From Tepidiforma sp. (GTDB taxonomy: Bacteria; Chloroflexota; Dehalococcoidia; Tepidiformales; Tepidiformaceae), in assembly GCF_026003995.1 (NCBI RefSeq), contig NZ_BPIG01000001.1, forward strand, positions 631,444 to 695,443: a stretch of 64,000 nucleotides of DNA. The letters are read 5' to 3'. Positions 7,033 to 15,634 of this stretch are shown here, in pieces. The notes under the pieces were generated by a model. The model was given only the letters and a program-made list of their open reading frames with translations. It was not told the origin of the DNA and did no database searches. The translations under genes and the position numbers were made by a program. How positions within the stretch are numbered: position 1 is the stretch's first letter; the number at the start of each line of letters is the position of its first letter.

Positions 7033-8564
7033 CGGCCCATGCCACCTCCGCGGGACGTGAGACCGGCCTGCTGCCGCCGCCAGGCGCCGATGGCGGCGCG
7101 GTAGCCGTTGGACGGGGCTGCCTGCCCGTTGAGCGGCTGGTCGCCGCTGTCGCGGTCGCCGCTCGTGACCATGAGCAGGGCGGCGATCTCGGCGATTTCG
7201 CGCTGCTCCTCGAAGTGCTCCTCGGCGAGCACCTGGTTCCGGTCGAGGAAGCCGGTATCGATGTCGCCGCTGATGAAGTCGGGCAGGTCGAGAATTTGCT
7301 GCAGGTAAGGGATGTTCGTTGCGACGCCGACCACCCGGAACTCGGCGAGGGCGCGCTTCATCCGCTGGCGGGCGCCTTCGCGGTTGCGGCCCCAGGCGGT
7401 GACTTTCGCGAGCAGCGAATCGTAGTAGGGCGTCACTTCGATGCCGTCGTACAGGGCGCTTTCGACGCGGATGCCAGGGCCCGCGGGTTCGCGGGCGAAG
7501 ACGACGCGGCCGACGGAAGGGAGGAAGTTGTTGAAGGGGTCCTCCGCGACGATGCGGCACTCGATCGCCCAGCCGCGGGTGAGGAGGTCGGCCTCTTCGT
7601 AGGGCAGCTCTTCGCCGGCGGCGACGAGAATCTGGTCCTTCACGAGGTCGGTGCCGGTGACGATTTCGGTCACCGGGTGTTCGACCTGGAGGCGGGTGTT
7701 CATTTCGAGGAAGTAATGCTGGCCGTCCTCGTTGAGGAGGAACTCGACCGTGCCTACGTTATGGTAATCAGCGGCCCGGGCGATGCGGACGGCGGCGCGG
7801 GAGAGGGTGCGGCGGAGCTGGGGGCTCACCGCGACCGAGGGGCACTCCTCGATGATCTTCTGGTGCCGGCGCTGGATGGAGCACTCGCGTTCGCCCAGCG
7901 GGACGATGTTGCCGTAGCGGTCGCCGATGACCTGGACTTCGATGTGGCGAACCCGCTTGAGGTTCTTCTCGACGTAGATGGCGGGGTTGCCGAAGGCGGC
8001 TGCGGCTTCCTGCATGGCGCGGGCGGCGGCGCCCGGGAGCGCTTCGGGCGACTCGATGAGGCGGATGCCGCGGCCGCCGCCGCCCGCCGCGGCTTTGATC
8101 ATGACGGGGTAGCCGATGCGCTCGGCGAAGGCGAGGGCCTCATCCACCGAGGTGAGTTCGCCGCTGCCGGGAAGGACGGGGACGCCCGCCTGCTCCGCAA
8201 TGCGGCGCGCGGCGATCTTGTCGCCCAGGAGCCGGATCGACTCGGGCGAGGGGCCGATGAAGACGAGGCCGGCGGCCTCGCAGGCCTCGGCGAACTCGGC
8301 GTTTTCGGCCAGGAAGCCGTACCCCGGGTGGATCGCGTCGGCGCCGCATTTTTTCGCGACGTCGATGATGCGCTCCACGTTCAGGTAGCTCTGGCGGGCG
8401 TCGGCCGGGCCGATGTAGTGCGCCTCATCCGCATAGCGGACGTGCTGCGACAGGCGGTCCACATCGGAGTAGACGGCCACCGAACGGATATCGAGGTCGC
8501 GCAGGCCGCGGACGATGCGGAGGGCGATTTCGCCGCGGTTCGCTACCAGGACCTTGGAAAACAT
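7014..8564 (-). CDS. accC: Biotin carboxylase subunit of acyl-CoA carboxylase
   Basis: A 516-residue ATP-grasp enzyme that carboxylates carrier-bound biotin with bicarbonate and ATP. Motifs: N-terminal FSKVLVANRGEIALRI, the glycine-rich KAAAGGGGRGIRLI loop, ERECSIQRRHQKIIEE, and FLEMNTRLQVEHPVTE with catalytic residues. The last ~60 residues go beyond a standard AccC (about 450) and are rich in low-complexity sequence. The ATG at 8564 gives the canonical N terminus. Divergent from nadB across 121 bases. Assignment to acetyl-CoA versus another acyl-CoA carboxylase is open. Confidence 0.88.
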   Translation of the reverse strand: MFSKVLVANRGEIALRIVRGLRDLDIRSVAVYSDVDRLSQHVRYADEAHYIGPADARQSYLNVERIIDVAKKCGADAIHPGYGFLAENAEFAEACEAAGLVFIGPSPESIRLLGDKIAARRIAEQAGVPVLPGSGELTSVDEALAFAERIGYPVMIKAAAGGGGRGIRLIESPEALPGAAARAMQEAAAAFGNPAIYVEKNLKRVRHIEVQVIGDRYGNIVPLGERECSIQRRHQKIIEECPSVAVSPQLRRTLSRAAVRIARAADYHNVGTVEFLLNEDGQHYFLEMNTRLQVEHPVTEIVTGTDLVKDQILVAAGEELPYEEADLLTRGWAIECRIVAEDPFNNFLPSVGRVVFAREPAGPGIRVESALYDGIEVTPYYDSLLAKVTAWGRNREGARQRMKRALAEFRVVGVATNIPYLQQILDLPDFISGDIDTGFLDRNQVLAEEHFEEQREIAEIAALLMVTSGDRDSGDQPLNGQAAPSNGYRAAIGAWRRQQAGLTSRGGGMGRWPRSF

Positions 8565-8648
8565 TGCAGGGGCCTTTACTTCTCTCGGGAAACTCGATAG
8601 CTCCACAGCATACGCGGAGCGGGCCGGACAGGCGAACAGCGTGTCGTG

Positions 8649-8678
8649 TTGGTCGGCACTTCGTGTAGCTCGTACACT
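8649..8678 (+). promoter_or_regulatory. nadB promoter, predicted leaderless
   Basis: TTGGTC (8649-8654) and TACACT (8673-8678) are separated by 18 bases. Only seven bases separate the -10 box from the nadB ATG and no Shine-Dalgarno is present, so transcription should start at or beside the start codon. Confidence 0.55.
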
Positions 8679-8685
8679 AACTCCC

Positions 8686-10233
8686 ATGGCCGGCCCGGGA
8701 GCTACAGGGGAGCGGTTCGCCGTCATCGTCGTCGGCAGCGGAATTTCCGGGCTGTTCGTCGCGCTGGAGGCGCGGCACCTCGGCCCGGTGCTCGTGCTCA
8801 CGAAGGGCAGCATCGACGACTGCAACACGCGCTGGGCGCAGGGCGGCATCGCGGCGGCCGTCGGCCCGCTCGATTCGCCGGAGCAGCACCTGGCTGACAC
8901 GATTGCGGCGGGAGCGGGCCTGGTCGACGAGGAGGCGGCTCGCATCCTGTGTTACGAGGCGCCGGCGCGGATCCGCGACCTCGTCCGCTACGGAGTGTCG
9001 TTCGATTCGCTCGGCGGCGAAGTCGCGCTAGGGCGGGAGGCGGCGCACAGCCGCGCCCGCGTGCTGCACGCCGGCGGGGATCGCACCGGGGCCGAGATCG
9101 AAACCGCGCTCTCGGAGGCCGCGAAGGACCCGGCGATCACCATCCTCGACCATACGCTCGTCACGCGCGTCATCGTGCAGGAGGGGGAAGCGGCGGGCGT
9201 CGAGGCGGTCGCGCTGCAAACGGGCGAGCGCGAGGTGTACCTCGCCGACGCGGTCGTGCTCGGGACGGGCGGCGCGGGCCAGCTCTTTTCCCACACGACG
9301 AACCCGGAGGTGGCGACCGGCGACGGCGTGGCGCTCGCCTTCGATGCCGGCGCAGAAATCGCGGATATCGAGTTCTACCAGTTCCACCCGACGGCGCTGC
9401 GCGTGCCGGGTGTGCCGACGTTCCTCATTTCGGAGGCGGTCCGTGGCGAAGGGGCGGTCCTCCGCAACCGGGCCGGCGAGGCGTTCATGAAGCGCTACCA
9501 CCCGCTGGCTGACCTCGCCCCGCGCGACGTGGTCGCGCGTGCGATCGTGCGCGAGATGCGGAGCGAGGGCAGCGACCACGTCTTGCTGGACTGCACCGGG
9601 CTGAAATCGGTCGACCTGGCGGTGCGGTTCCCGGCGATCTTTGCCTACTGCATGGGCGCCGGGATCGACATCCGGGTCGATCCCATCCCGGTGGCGCCGG
9701 CAGCGCACTACCTGATGGGCGGCGTGCGGACCGACACGTGGGGCCGGACGACGATCCCGCGGCTGTACGCCTGCGGCGAATGCGCGTGTACGGGCGTCCA
9801 CGGGGCGAACCGGCTGGCCAGCAACTCGCTCATGGAGACGGTCGTCTTCGGCAAACGGGTCGTCGAACACCTCGCGGCCGGGGGCGGCGGCGCGGCCGCA
9901 GCGACCCCGGACCGCGCGGCGCTGCCGCTGCCGGCGACTGCCGCACCCTCGCACGCGGAACTCCAGGCGATGATGTGGGAGTGTGCCGGGATCGAGCGCG
10001 ATGCGGCCGGGCTCGGGCGCGGCCTCCAGGCGATCGCCGGGTGGCCCGCGCGCGGCGAGGGGGCCGTGACCCGGGAGGCCTTCGAACGGCAGCAGATGAC
10101 GACCGTCGCTGCCCTGATGCTGACGGCCGCGCTGCGCCGTACCGAAAGCCGGGGCGGGCACTACCGCAGCGACTTCCCGCAAACCGACGACCTCCACTGG
10201 AAGCGCCGGCAGGTGTTCGCCCGTGAGCGCTGA
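8686..10233 (+). CDS. nadB: L-aspartate oxidase
   Basis: A 515-residue flavoprotein that oxidises L-aspartate to iminoaspartate, the first step of de novo NAD synthesis. Seen: the N-terminal FAD Rossmann motif VVGSGISGLFVALEA, TRWAQGGIAAAV, the FYQFHPTAL substrate segment, SEAVRGEGAVLRN, and the C-terminal GGHYRSDFP motif. ATG 8686 is chosen because it places the FAD motif at residue ~10 and follows a good promoter. Longer readings upstream cross the accC promoter. Its end overlaps nadC. No nadA lies in the window. Confidence 0.93.
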   Translation: MAGPGATGERFAVIVVGSGISGLFVALEARHLGPVLVLTKGSIDDCNTRWAQGGIAAAVGPLDSPEQHLADTIAAGAGLVDEEAARILCYEAPARIRDLVRYGVSFDSLGGEVALGREAAHSRARVLHAGGDRTGAEIETALSEAAKDPAITILDHTLVTRVIVQEGEAAGVEAVALQTGEREVYLADAVVLGTGGAGQLFSHTTNPEVATGDGVALAFDAGAEIADIEFYQFHPTALRVPGVPTFLISEAVRGEGAVLRNRAGEAFMKRYHPLADLAPRDVVARAIVREMRSEGSDHVLLDCTGLKSVDLAVRFPAIFAYCMGAGIDIRVDPIPVAPAAHYLMGGVRTDTWGRTTIPRLYACGECACTGVHGANRLASNSLMETVVFGKRVVEHLAAGGGGAAAATPDRAALPLPATAAPSHAELQAMMWECAGIERDAAGLGRGLQAIAGWPARGEGAVTREAFERQQMTTVAALMLTAALRRTESRGGHYRSDFPQTDDLHWKRRQVFARER

Positions 10234-11077
10234 GCTGGACCCGGGGCTGGTGGAGCGGCTGGCGCGCGCCGCGCTCGAAGAGGATCGCGCCTTCGACGAC
10301 GTCACGACGCTGGCGACGGTCGACCCCGGGCTCGAAGGGCGCGCGGCGTTCCTCGCGAAGGAAGCGGGCGTGCTCGCCGGGATGCCGGTCGCGGCGGCCT
10401 GTTTTCGGCTGGTCGACTCGCGGTGCCGCTTCGACCAGCTCGTCGGCGAGGGCGAGCGGTTCGACCGGGGCGCCGTGCTGGCATCGGTGACCGGGCCCGT
10501 GCGCGCGCTCTTGCAGGCCGAGCGGGTCGCGCTGAACTTCGTGCAGCGGCTGAGCGGCACGGCGACGCTCACGCGCGCGTTCGTCGACGCCGTTGCGGGC
10601 ACGAAGGCGGTCATCCTCGACACGCGGAAGACGACGCCGGGGCTGCGGGACCTCGAGAAGTACGCGGTCCGGTGCGGCGGCGGCACGAACCACCGGCGCG
10701 ACCTCGCGGCGATGGCGATGGTGAAGGACAACCACCGCGAAGCGATCCGGCGCGAGGGCCGGACGCTTGCCGAGGCTGCGGCGGCGATCCGGGCGCTGCG
10801 GCCGGGCGTGGCCGTGGAGATCGAAATCGACGGTCTCGACCAGCTCGACGAGGCGCTCGCGGCGCGGCCGGAGTGGATCCTGCTCGACAACATGCCGCTC
10901 GAGGCGATGGCCGAGGCCGTGCGGCGGGTGGCGGGGCGGGCGAAGCTCGAGGCCTCCGGCGGAGTGCGGCTGGAGACGGTCCGGGCGATCGCCCGGACCG
11001 GCGTGGATGCGATTTCCGCCGGGGCGCTGACCCACAGCGCGCGGGCGCTGGACATCAGCCTCGAGCTGGAGTTCTAA
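10223..11077 (+). CDS. nadC: Nicotinate-nucleotide pyrophosphorylase (quinolinate phosphoribosyltransferase)
   Basis: A 284-residue QAPRTase that converts quinolinate and PRPP to nicotinate mononucleotide with CO2 release. Family motifs: DTRKTTPGLRDLEKYAV, CGGGTNHRRDLAAMAMVKDNH (split here: CGGGTNHRRDL and AMVKDNH), the acidic VEIEIDGLDQ and the ASGGV phosphate site near the C terminus. The GTG start overlaps the nadB end by 11 bases. Its TAA shares bases with the stop of the converging isomerase gene. Confidence 0.93.
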   Translation: MSAELDPGLVERLARAALEEDRAFDDVTTLATVDPGLEGRAAFLAKEAGVLAGMPVAAACFRLVDSRCRFDQLVGEGERFDRGAVLASVTGPVRALLQAERVALNFVQRLSGTATLTRAFVDAVAGTKAVILDTRKTTPGLRDLEKYAVRCGGGTNHRRDLAAMAMVKDNHREAIRREGRTLAEAAAAIRALRPGVAVEIEIDGLDQLDEALAARPEWILLDNMPLEAMAEAVRRVAGRAKLEASGGVRLETVRAIARTGVDAISAGALTHSARALDISLELEF

Positions 11078-11994
11078 GCGAGCCCGATGCCCTCGAGGAA
11101 CGGCCGGGCGGCACGCACGCGGTCGTCCGGCTGATGCTGGTTGATCTCGAGCGTGTGGCTTTCGAGGTGCCCGACGCCGGTGGCGATGTAGTCCCAGCTG
11201 ACGTCGCCGTCGCCCGGGGCGCGGTGGTCGCCGATGCCGTCGACGTCGTGGAGGTGTGCGCCGATGCAGCGGGACGACCAGCGGCGCAGCCACTCATGCC
11301 GGTCGATGAGGCCGAGGCGGTGGAGCACCTCGGCGTGCCCGACATCGTGCCAGTAGCCGGCCTCCGACGGGTCGAAGCCGTCGAGGATGATTTCGTACTC
11401 CGCCGGGTGCGGGATTTCGTGGTAGTGGTAGCGGTTTTCGATGCCGATGGCGATGCCGCGCGGGCGCGCGGCGGCGACGAGCTGTTCCAGCGACCGGCGG
11501 GCAGCAGCGAGGTGCGGCTCGGCCAGCGCGGCGCGGCGTTCGACCAGCGCGGCGCGGAGGCCCTCGACGCGCGGGCCGCTCCGTTCCCCGGCGTCGAAGG
11601 CGCGCCGGAGGGCGAGCTCCTCCTCGAACTGCTCGCGCGGGCTGCCGACGTGACCGAGGTGGACCACGATGCGGCGGGCGCCGACCTCGGCCGCGAGCTC
11701 GATCGAGCGGAGCGCGGCCGCGACCGCAGCGGCGCGTTCGCCGTCATCGAGCGCGGCGAGGTTGAGGCTCCCGTTGCCGCGGCCGTTGGGGAGTTTTTCG
11801 TAGGGGGCGGGCTGGTGGATGGAGACGATGGGCAGGAGGTTCGCCGCCCGGATGGCGGCGGTCTTTTCGAGCGGTGTCGAGTGGCTGATTTCGATGGCAT
11901 CGTAGCCGGCTTCGGCGGCGAACCGGGCGAACGCGGCGCCGTCCTCGAAGCGCGGCTGCTGGGCGAACATCGTCGAGAGAGCGAGCTCGCTCAT
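11074..11994 (-). CDS. Sugar phosphate isomerase/epimerase-like TIM-barrel protein
   Basis: A 306-residue protein of the AP endonuclease 2/xylose isomerase-like TIM-barrel family. Metal-site residues are recognisable in RIVVHLGHVG, GIENRYHYHE, GYWHDVGHAEV and CIGAHLHDVDG. Members include sugar isomerases, epimerases and endonuclease IV-like enzymes, so the substrate is not assignable. The ATG overlaps the upstream membrane-protein stop (ATGA), which places it at the end of the dxr-rseP operon. Confidence 0.72.
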   Translation of the reverse strand: MSELALSTMFAQQPRFEDGAAFARFAAEAGYDAIEISHSTPLEKTAAIRAANLLPIVSIHQPAPYEKLPNGRGNGSLNLAALDDGERAAAVAAALRSIELAAEVGARRIVVHLGHVGSPREQFEEELALRRAFDAGERSGPRVEGLRAALVERRAALAEPHLAAARRSLEQLVAAARPRGIAIGIENRYHYHEIPHPAEYEIILDGFDPSEAGYWHDVGHAEVLHRLGLIDRHEWLRRWSSRCIGAHLHDVDGIGDHRAPGDGDVSWDYIATGVGHLESHTLEINQHQPDDRVRAARPFLEGIGLA

Positions 11995-12296
11995 CGCTGG
12001 GGCGGCACCTCCGCGTGAGGGCTGGCGGCGGGGGATGGGAGGCGGGCCCACTGCCGCAGCGCCATCAGCGCCAGCGGGACGAGGAACGCAGCGGCGAAGC
12101 TCGCAGCGAGGCCGGCGGCGCCGGTCGCCCCGGCGATCGGGACGGCGAGCGCGGCGACGATGCCGGCGAAGAGGCAAAGCGGGAGGTTCCAGAGCCCGGC
12201 CCGGCCGCGGGTCGCGACGCTCCAGCCGAGCCACGGCAGGAAGGCGGCGACGCTCCAGCCGAGGAGGTAGAGCCCGACGAAGATGGCGGTGTACAT
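11991..12296 (-). CDS. Small three-helix membrane protein of unknown function
   Basis: A 101-residue hydrophobic protein with membrane segments at roughly residues 3-27, 36-55 and 60-82 and a short proline-rich cytoplasmic-type tail. No family is recognised. It is joined to rseP upstream and the TIM-barrel gene downstream by ATGA overlaps at both ends, so it is a genuine operon member. Confidence 0.6.
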   Translation of the reverse strand: MYTAIFVGLYLLGWSVAAFLPWLGWSVATRGRAGLWNLPLCLFAGIVAALAVPIAGATGAAGLAASFAAAFLVPLALMALRQWARLPSPAASPHAEVPPQR

Positions 12297-13483
12297 CAGC
12301 TCACGAGGCGCGCGATGTCGAAGTACGTGACGATGAGGACGCCGAACAGGAGGAGCGCGAAGCCCATGAAGTGAACGAGCGCCTCCTTTTCGGGGGCGAT
12401 GCGGCGGCCGCCGCGCAGGATTTCGATGAAGACGAACAGCATGCGCCCGCCGTCGAGCATCGGGATCGGCAGGGCGTTGAAGATTGCGAGGTTGAGGCTG
12501 AGGAGCGCGGCCAGCTCGATGAGCGGGCGCCAGCCTTGCTGGTCGATGATCGTGCCGGTCGTCTCGGCGATGCCGACGGGGCCGGTGAAGGCGGGCTGGC
12601 CATTCGACATCGAGGCGCCGGAGGTTCCGGCGATCATGACGCGGATTTCGTTGACGGTCAGGCGGAAGGTCTCGCCGAGCGAGCCGATGGCCTTCGGGAA
12701 CGCCACCCACGGCCAGTCCCAGACCTTTTCGGTGTAGGGATAAAGGAGCTGGCAGGAGGTCGGATTGCCGTCGGCGTCGGTCGTGCAGCTGGCGGGCGCG
12801 CCGATGCGGATGCCCGTAGGCCCTTGCCCGGGCGGCGGGTCCCAGCGGGCGTAGACGTAGGCGGTGAGGATGGCGCCGCCGCGGTTGATGACCCAGCGCT
12901 GTGTTTCGCCGAGGTTGAGGCGGTTCGCGTAGACGAGTTCGGAGGTGTTGCGGACCTCTTTGCCTTCCACTTCGAGGACGATGTCGCCGGGCTGGAGGCC
13001 CTGCTGCGGGAGGGACCCGTCGCGCATCACGCCTTCGATCCGCGCCTCGGCGGCCGGGGAGCCGGGGGCGACTTCGATGACCTGCGCCATCGTGAGGGCG
13101 CGCTCGCGGGGGACCATGAAGCCGACGGCGAGGAGGACGATGGCGGTGACGAGGTTCATCATCACGCCGGCCGACATGACGACGAGGCGCTTCCACGCGG
13201 CCTGGGCCGCGAGGCTGCGCGGATCGCTCGGGTCCTCCTCGCCGAGGAGGCGGACGAAGCCGCCGATCGGGAGCCAGTTGAGGGTGTACTCGGTTTCGCC
13301 CTTGCGGAGGAACGTCCAGGCGCGCGGCGGGAAACCGATGCCGAACTCGAGGACTTTGATGCCGAACGCCTTGGCCGCGAGGAAGTGGCCGAACTCGTGG
13401 ATGACGACGAGGACGACCAGCATCGCGAGGAAGGGCACCGCGGCCTGCAGGATCGCGAAGGGGTCGATGGCGAGGAAGGTCAT
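12296..13483 (-). CDS. rseP: Site-2 zinc metalloprotease RseP
   Basis: A 395-residue intramembrane protease. The zinc motif HEFGH sits at residues ~29-33 in the first membrane helix. A PDZ domain occupies roughly 115-200. The second catalytic motif, NALPIPMLDGG, lies near residue 335 in a C-terminal helix. In other bacteria it cuts anti-sigma factors or signal-peptide remnants; the substrate here is unknown. Placement directly after dxr (ATGA overlap) is widespread among bacteria. Confidence 0.92.
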   Translation of the reverse strand: MTFLAIDPFAILQAAVPFLAMLVVLVVIHEFGHFLAAKAFGIKVLEFGIGFPPRAWTFLRKGETEYTLNWLPIGGFVRLLGEEDPSDPRSLAAQAAWKRLVVMSAGVMMNLVTAIVLLAVGFMVPRERALTMAQVIEVAPGSPAAEARIEGVMRDGSLPQQGLQPGDIVLEVEGKEVRNTSELVYANRLNLGETQRWVINRGGAILTAYVYARWDPPPGQGPTGIRIGAPASCTTDADGNPTSCQLLYPYTEKVWDWPWVAFPKAIGSLGETFRLTVNEIRVMIAGTSGASMSNGQPAFTGPVGIAETTGTIIDQQGWRPLIELAALLSLNLAIFNALPIPMLDGGRMLFVFIEILRGGRRIAPEKEALVHFMGFALLLFGVLIVTYFDIARLVS

Positions 13484-14634
13484 GCCGGAACTCCTGCGGG
13501 GACGGCGGCCGCGAGCCGGCGCGCCTCGGCATCGGCGGCGAGCACCTCATCGAGCGAGGGGTCGGCCACGGGCCGGTGCTGTTCGAGGACGCGCTCGATG
13601 ACGCGGGGGATATCGAGGAAGCCGATCTCGCGGCGGAGGAAGCGCTCGACGGCGATTTCGTCGGCGGCGGCCATGGCTGCCGGGACGGTGCCGCCGGCGG
13701 CGCCGGCGTCCATCGCCAGGCGGAGGCAGGGGAAGCGTTCGGTATCGGGCCGGCCGAAATGGAGCGTCCCGGCCGCAGCGAGGTCGAGCAGCGGGACGGC
13801 GGGCTCGGGCATCCGCTCCGGGTAGCTGAGCGCGAGCTGGATGGGCAGGCGCATGTCCGGAACGCCGAGCTGAGCCTTGACGCTTCCGTCGGAGAACTCG
13901 ACGAGGCTGTGGACGATGGATTCGCGGTGGAGCACGACGTCGACGGCCGCCATCGGCACGTCGAACAGCCACATCGCCTCGATCGTCTCCATCCCCTTGT
14001 TCATGAGCGTCGCGGAATCGACGGTGATCTTGCGGCCCATCTTCCACGTCGGGTGGTCAAGGGCCTGTTCAGGGGTCACGGCGGCGAGCTGGTCCCGCGA
14101 GAGGTCGCGGAACGCGCCGCCGCTGGCGGTGAGGATGATGCGGCGGACGCTGCCGGGCGCTTCTCCCCAGAGGCACTGCCAGATGGCGGAGTGCTCGCTG
14201 TCGACCGGGCGGAGGTCGCCGCCTCCCTCCTGCATGGCGCGGCGGACCAGGTGACCCGCCATCACGAGCACTTCTTTGTTGGCGATGGCGACGGGTTTGC
14301 CCGCGCGGAGCGCGGCGAGCGTGGGCAGCAATCCGGCCGCCCCGGCGGTCGCGACGAGGACGATGTCCACGTCGGGCGCCACAGCGACCTCTTCGGGCGG
14401 GATGAACCGGGCGCCGGTTGCAGCCGCGGCGGCTTCGAGCGCGTCGCAGGGCACAGGGGCGTAGACGTAGCGCGGGCGGTGGAGAGCGGCCTGCTCGGCG
14501 AGGAGGGCCGTGTTCGCGCCGCCAGCGAGGGCGACGGCCTCGAAGCGCCCGGCGGAGCGGGCGATGACGTCCAGCGCCTGCCGCCCGATGGAACCGGTCG
14601 AACCGAGGACGGCGATGCGGCGCGGTGCGGTCAC
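13480..14634 (-). CDS. dxr: 1-deoxy-D-xylulose-5-phosphate reductoisomerase
   Basis: A 384-residue enzyme for the second step of the MEP isoprenoid pathway. Motifs: NADPH-binding VLGSTGSIGRQAL at the N terminus, IANKEVLVMAG, PVDSEHSAIWQ, TASGGAFRD and HPTWKMGRKITVDSATL. The GTG start at 14634 places the NADPH motif at residue ~10. A TACGAT box six bases upstream suggests a leaderless mRNA. Upstream extension of the frame has no conserved sequence. Confidence 0.93.
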   Translation of the reverse strand: MTAPRRIAVLGSTGSIGRQALDVIARSAGRFEAVALAGGANTALLAEQAALHRPRYVYAPVPCDALEAAAAATGARFIPPEEVAVAPDVDIVLVATAGAAGLLPTLAALRAGKPVAIANKEVLVMAGHLVRRAMQEGGGDLRPVDSEHSAIWQCLWGEAPGSVRRIILTASGGAFRDLSRDQLAAVTPEQALDHPTWKMGRKITVDSATLMNKGMETIEAMWLFDVPMAAVDVVLHRESIVHSLVEFSDGSVKAQLGVPDMRLPIQLALSYPERMPEPAVPLLDLAAAGTLHFGRPDTERFPCLRLAMDAGAAGGTVPAAMAAADEIAVERFLRREIGFLDIPRVIERVLEQHRPVADPSLDEVLAADAEARRLAAAVPAGVPA

Positions 14635-14640
14635 ATCATG

Positions 14641-14646
14641 ATCGTA
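14641..14646 (-). promoter_or_regulatory. -10 box for a leaderless dxr transcript
   Basis: TACGAT on the minus strand is followed by six bases and then the dxr GTG, the same box and spacing as at rsmA. No Shine-Dalgarno is present and the -35 is weak. Confidence 0.45.
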
Positions 14647-14671
14647 CGTCGCTTCGATGCCAGCCGGCCAG

Positions 14672-15607
14672 TCAGCGGGCGAACGCCGGGATGACCTCGT
14701 TCGCCCAGGCGTGCAGCGCGTCCCAGTCGACCGACGGGCGAATGGCGATGTTGACACGCGCCGCGCCGGCATCGCGGTAGCGGCCGACGAGATCGACGGC
14801 CTGTGCGGGAAGGCCGGTCACGACGCCGCGGCTGCGCATCGCATCGGCGGCCGGCCCCCAGGTGGCGCGGAATTGCTCCTCGGCCCGGGGAAGGCTGGCG
14901 GCGTCGGCCGCCATGTGGAACGAGAGGTTCACGGTCCGCTCGATCGAGGCTGGGTCGCGGCCCTCTGCCTCGCACCAGCGGTCGAGGACGGCCGAGAGCC
15001 GGGTGAATTCCTCGGGCGAGGTGTAGGGCGTGTTCCAGCCGTCGGCGTGGCGGGCGGCGATGCGCAGGGTGCGCTTTTCACCGTTGCCGCCGACCCAGAT
15101 GCGGGGTCGCGACTGGAGGGGCTTCGGGTTGCAGGCGGCGTTTTCAAGCCGGTAGTAGCGGCCCGCGAAATCGGAGCGGTCGCGCGTGGTGAGCAGGCGG
15201 ACCACCTGGATGCCTTCTTCGAGCATGTCGAGCCGCTCCTTGATGGGCGGGAACGGGATGCCGTAGGCGCGGTACTCCGGCTCGTGCCAGCCGGCGCCGA
15301 GGCCGATTTCGAGCCGGCCCCCGCTCAGGTGGTCGATGGTGCAGAGGGCGTTGGCGAGGACCGCCGGGTGGCGGTAGCCCATGCCGAGGACGAGGACGCC
15401 GACGCGCACGTTCGACGTCTCGCAGGCCATCGCCGCCATGCAGGTCGTGGCTTCGAAGCAGGAGCCGTTCCCGTCCACGGGCGGCGCTTCGTAGAAGTGG
15501 TCCCAGACGTCGACCCAGTCGAAGCCGGCGGTATCGGCCCAGCGCCAAAGGCGGCGGACCTCCTCCATCGAAATGTTCTGCTGGCCGATGTGCAGGCCGA
15601 AGTTCAT
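14672..15607 (-). CDS. Luciferase-like (LLM class) flavin/F420-dependent oxidoreductase
   Basis: A 311-residue bacterial-luciferase-like TIM-barrel protein. Typical features are the N-terminal MNFGLHIGQQ strand, WVDVWDHF, the conserved VGVLVLGMGYRHPAVLA segment, LEIGLGAGWHEPEY and PRIWVGGNGEKRTLRIAARHADGWN. Such features usually indicate coenzyme F420 or FMN use; the electron donor and substrate are not visible. It lies 27 bases after menE and may be read from the men operon. Confidence 0.82.
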   Translation of the reverse strand: MNFGLHIGQQNISMEEVRRLWRWADTAGFDWVDVWDHFYEAPPVDGNGSCFEATTCMAAMACETSNVRVGVLVLGMGYRHPAVLANALCTIDHLSGGRLEIGLGAGWHEPEYRAYGIPFPPIKERLDMLEEGIQVVRLLTTRDRSDFAGRYYRLENAACNPKPLQSRPRIWVGGNGEKRTLRIAARHADGWNTPYTSPEEFTRLSAVLDRWCEAEGRDPASIERTVNLSFHMAADAASLPRAEEQFRATWGPAADAMRSRGVVTGLPAQAVDLVGRYRDAGAARVNIAIRPSVDWDALHAWANEVIPAFAR

Positions 15608-15634
15608 GCGGCACCCCCTGAGGTGGGGCCGATT

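Noticed and set aside
8515-8685. An N-terminal extension of NadB
   Set aside because: It would run through the accC start and the nadB promoter and places an unrelated 57-residue stretch before the FAD motif.
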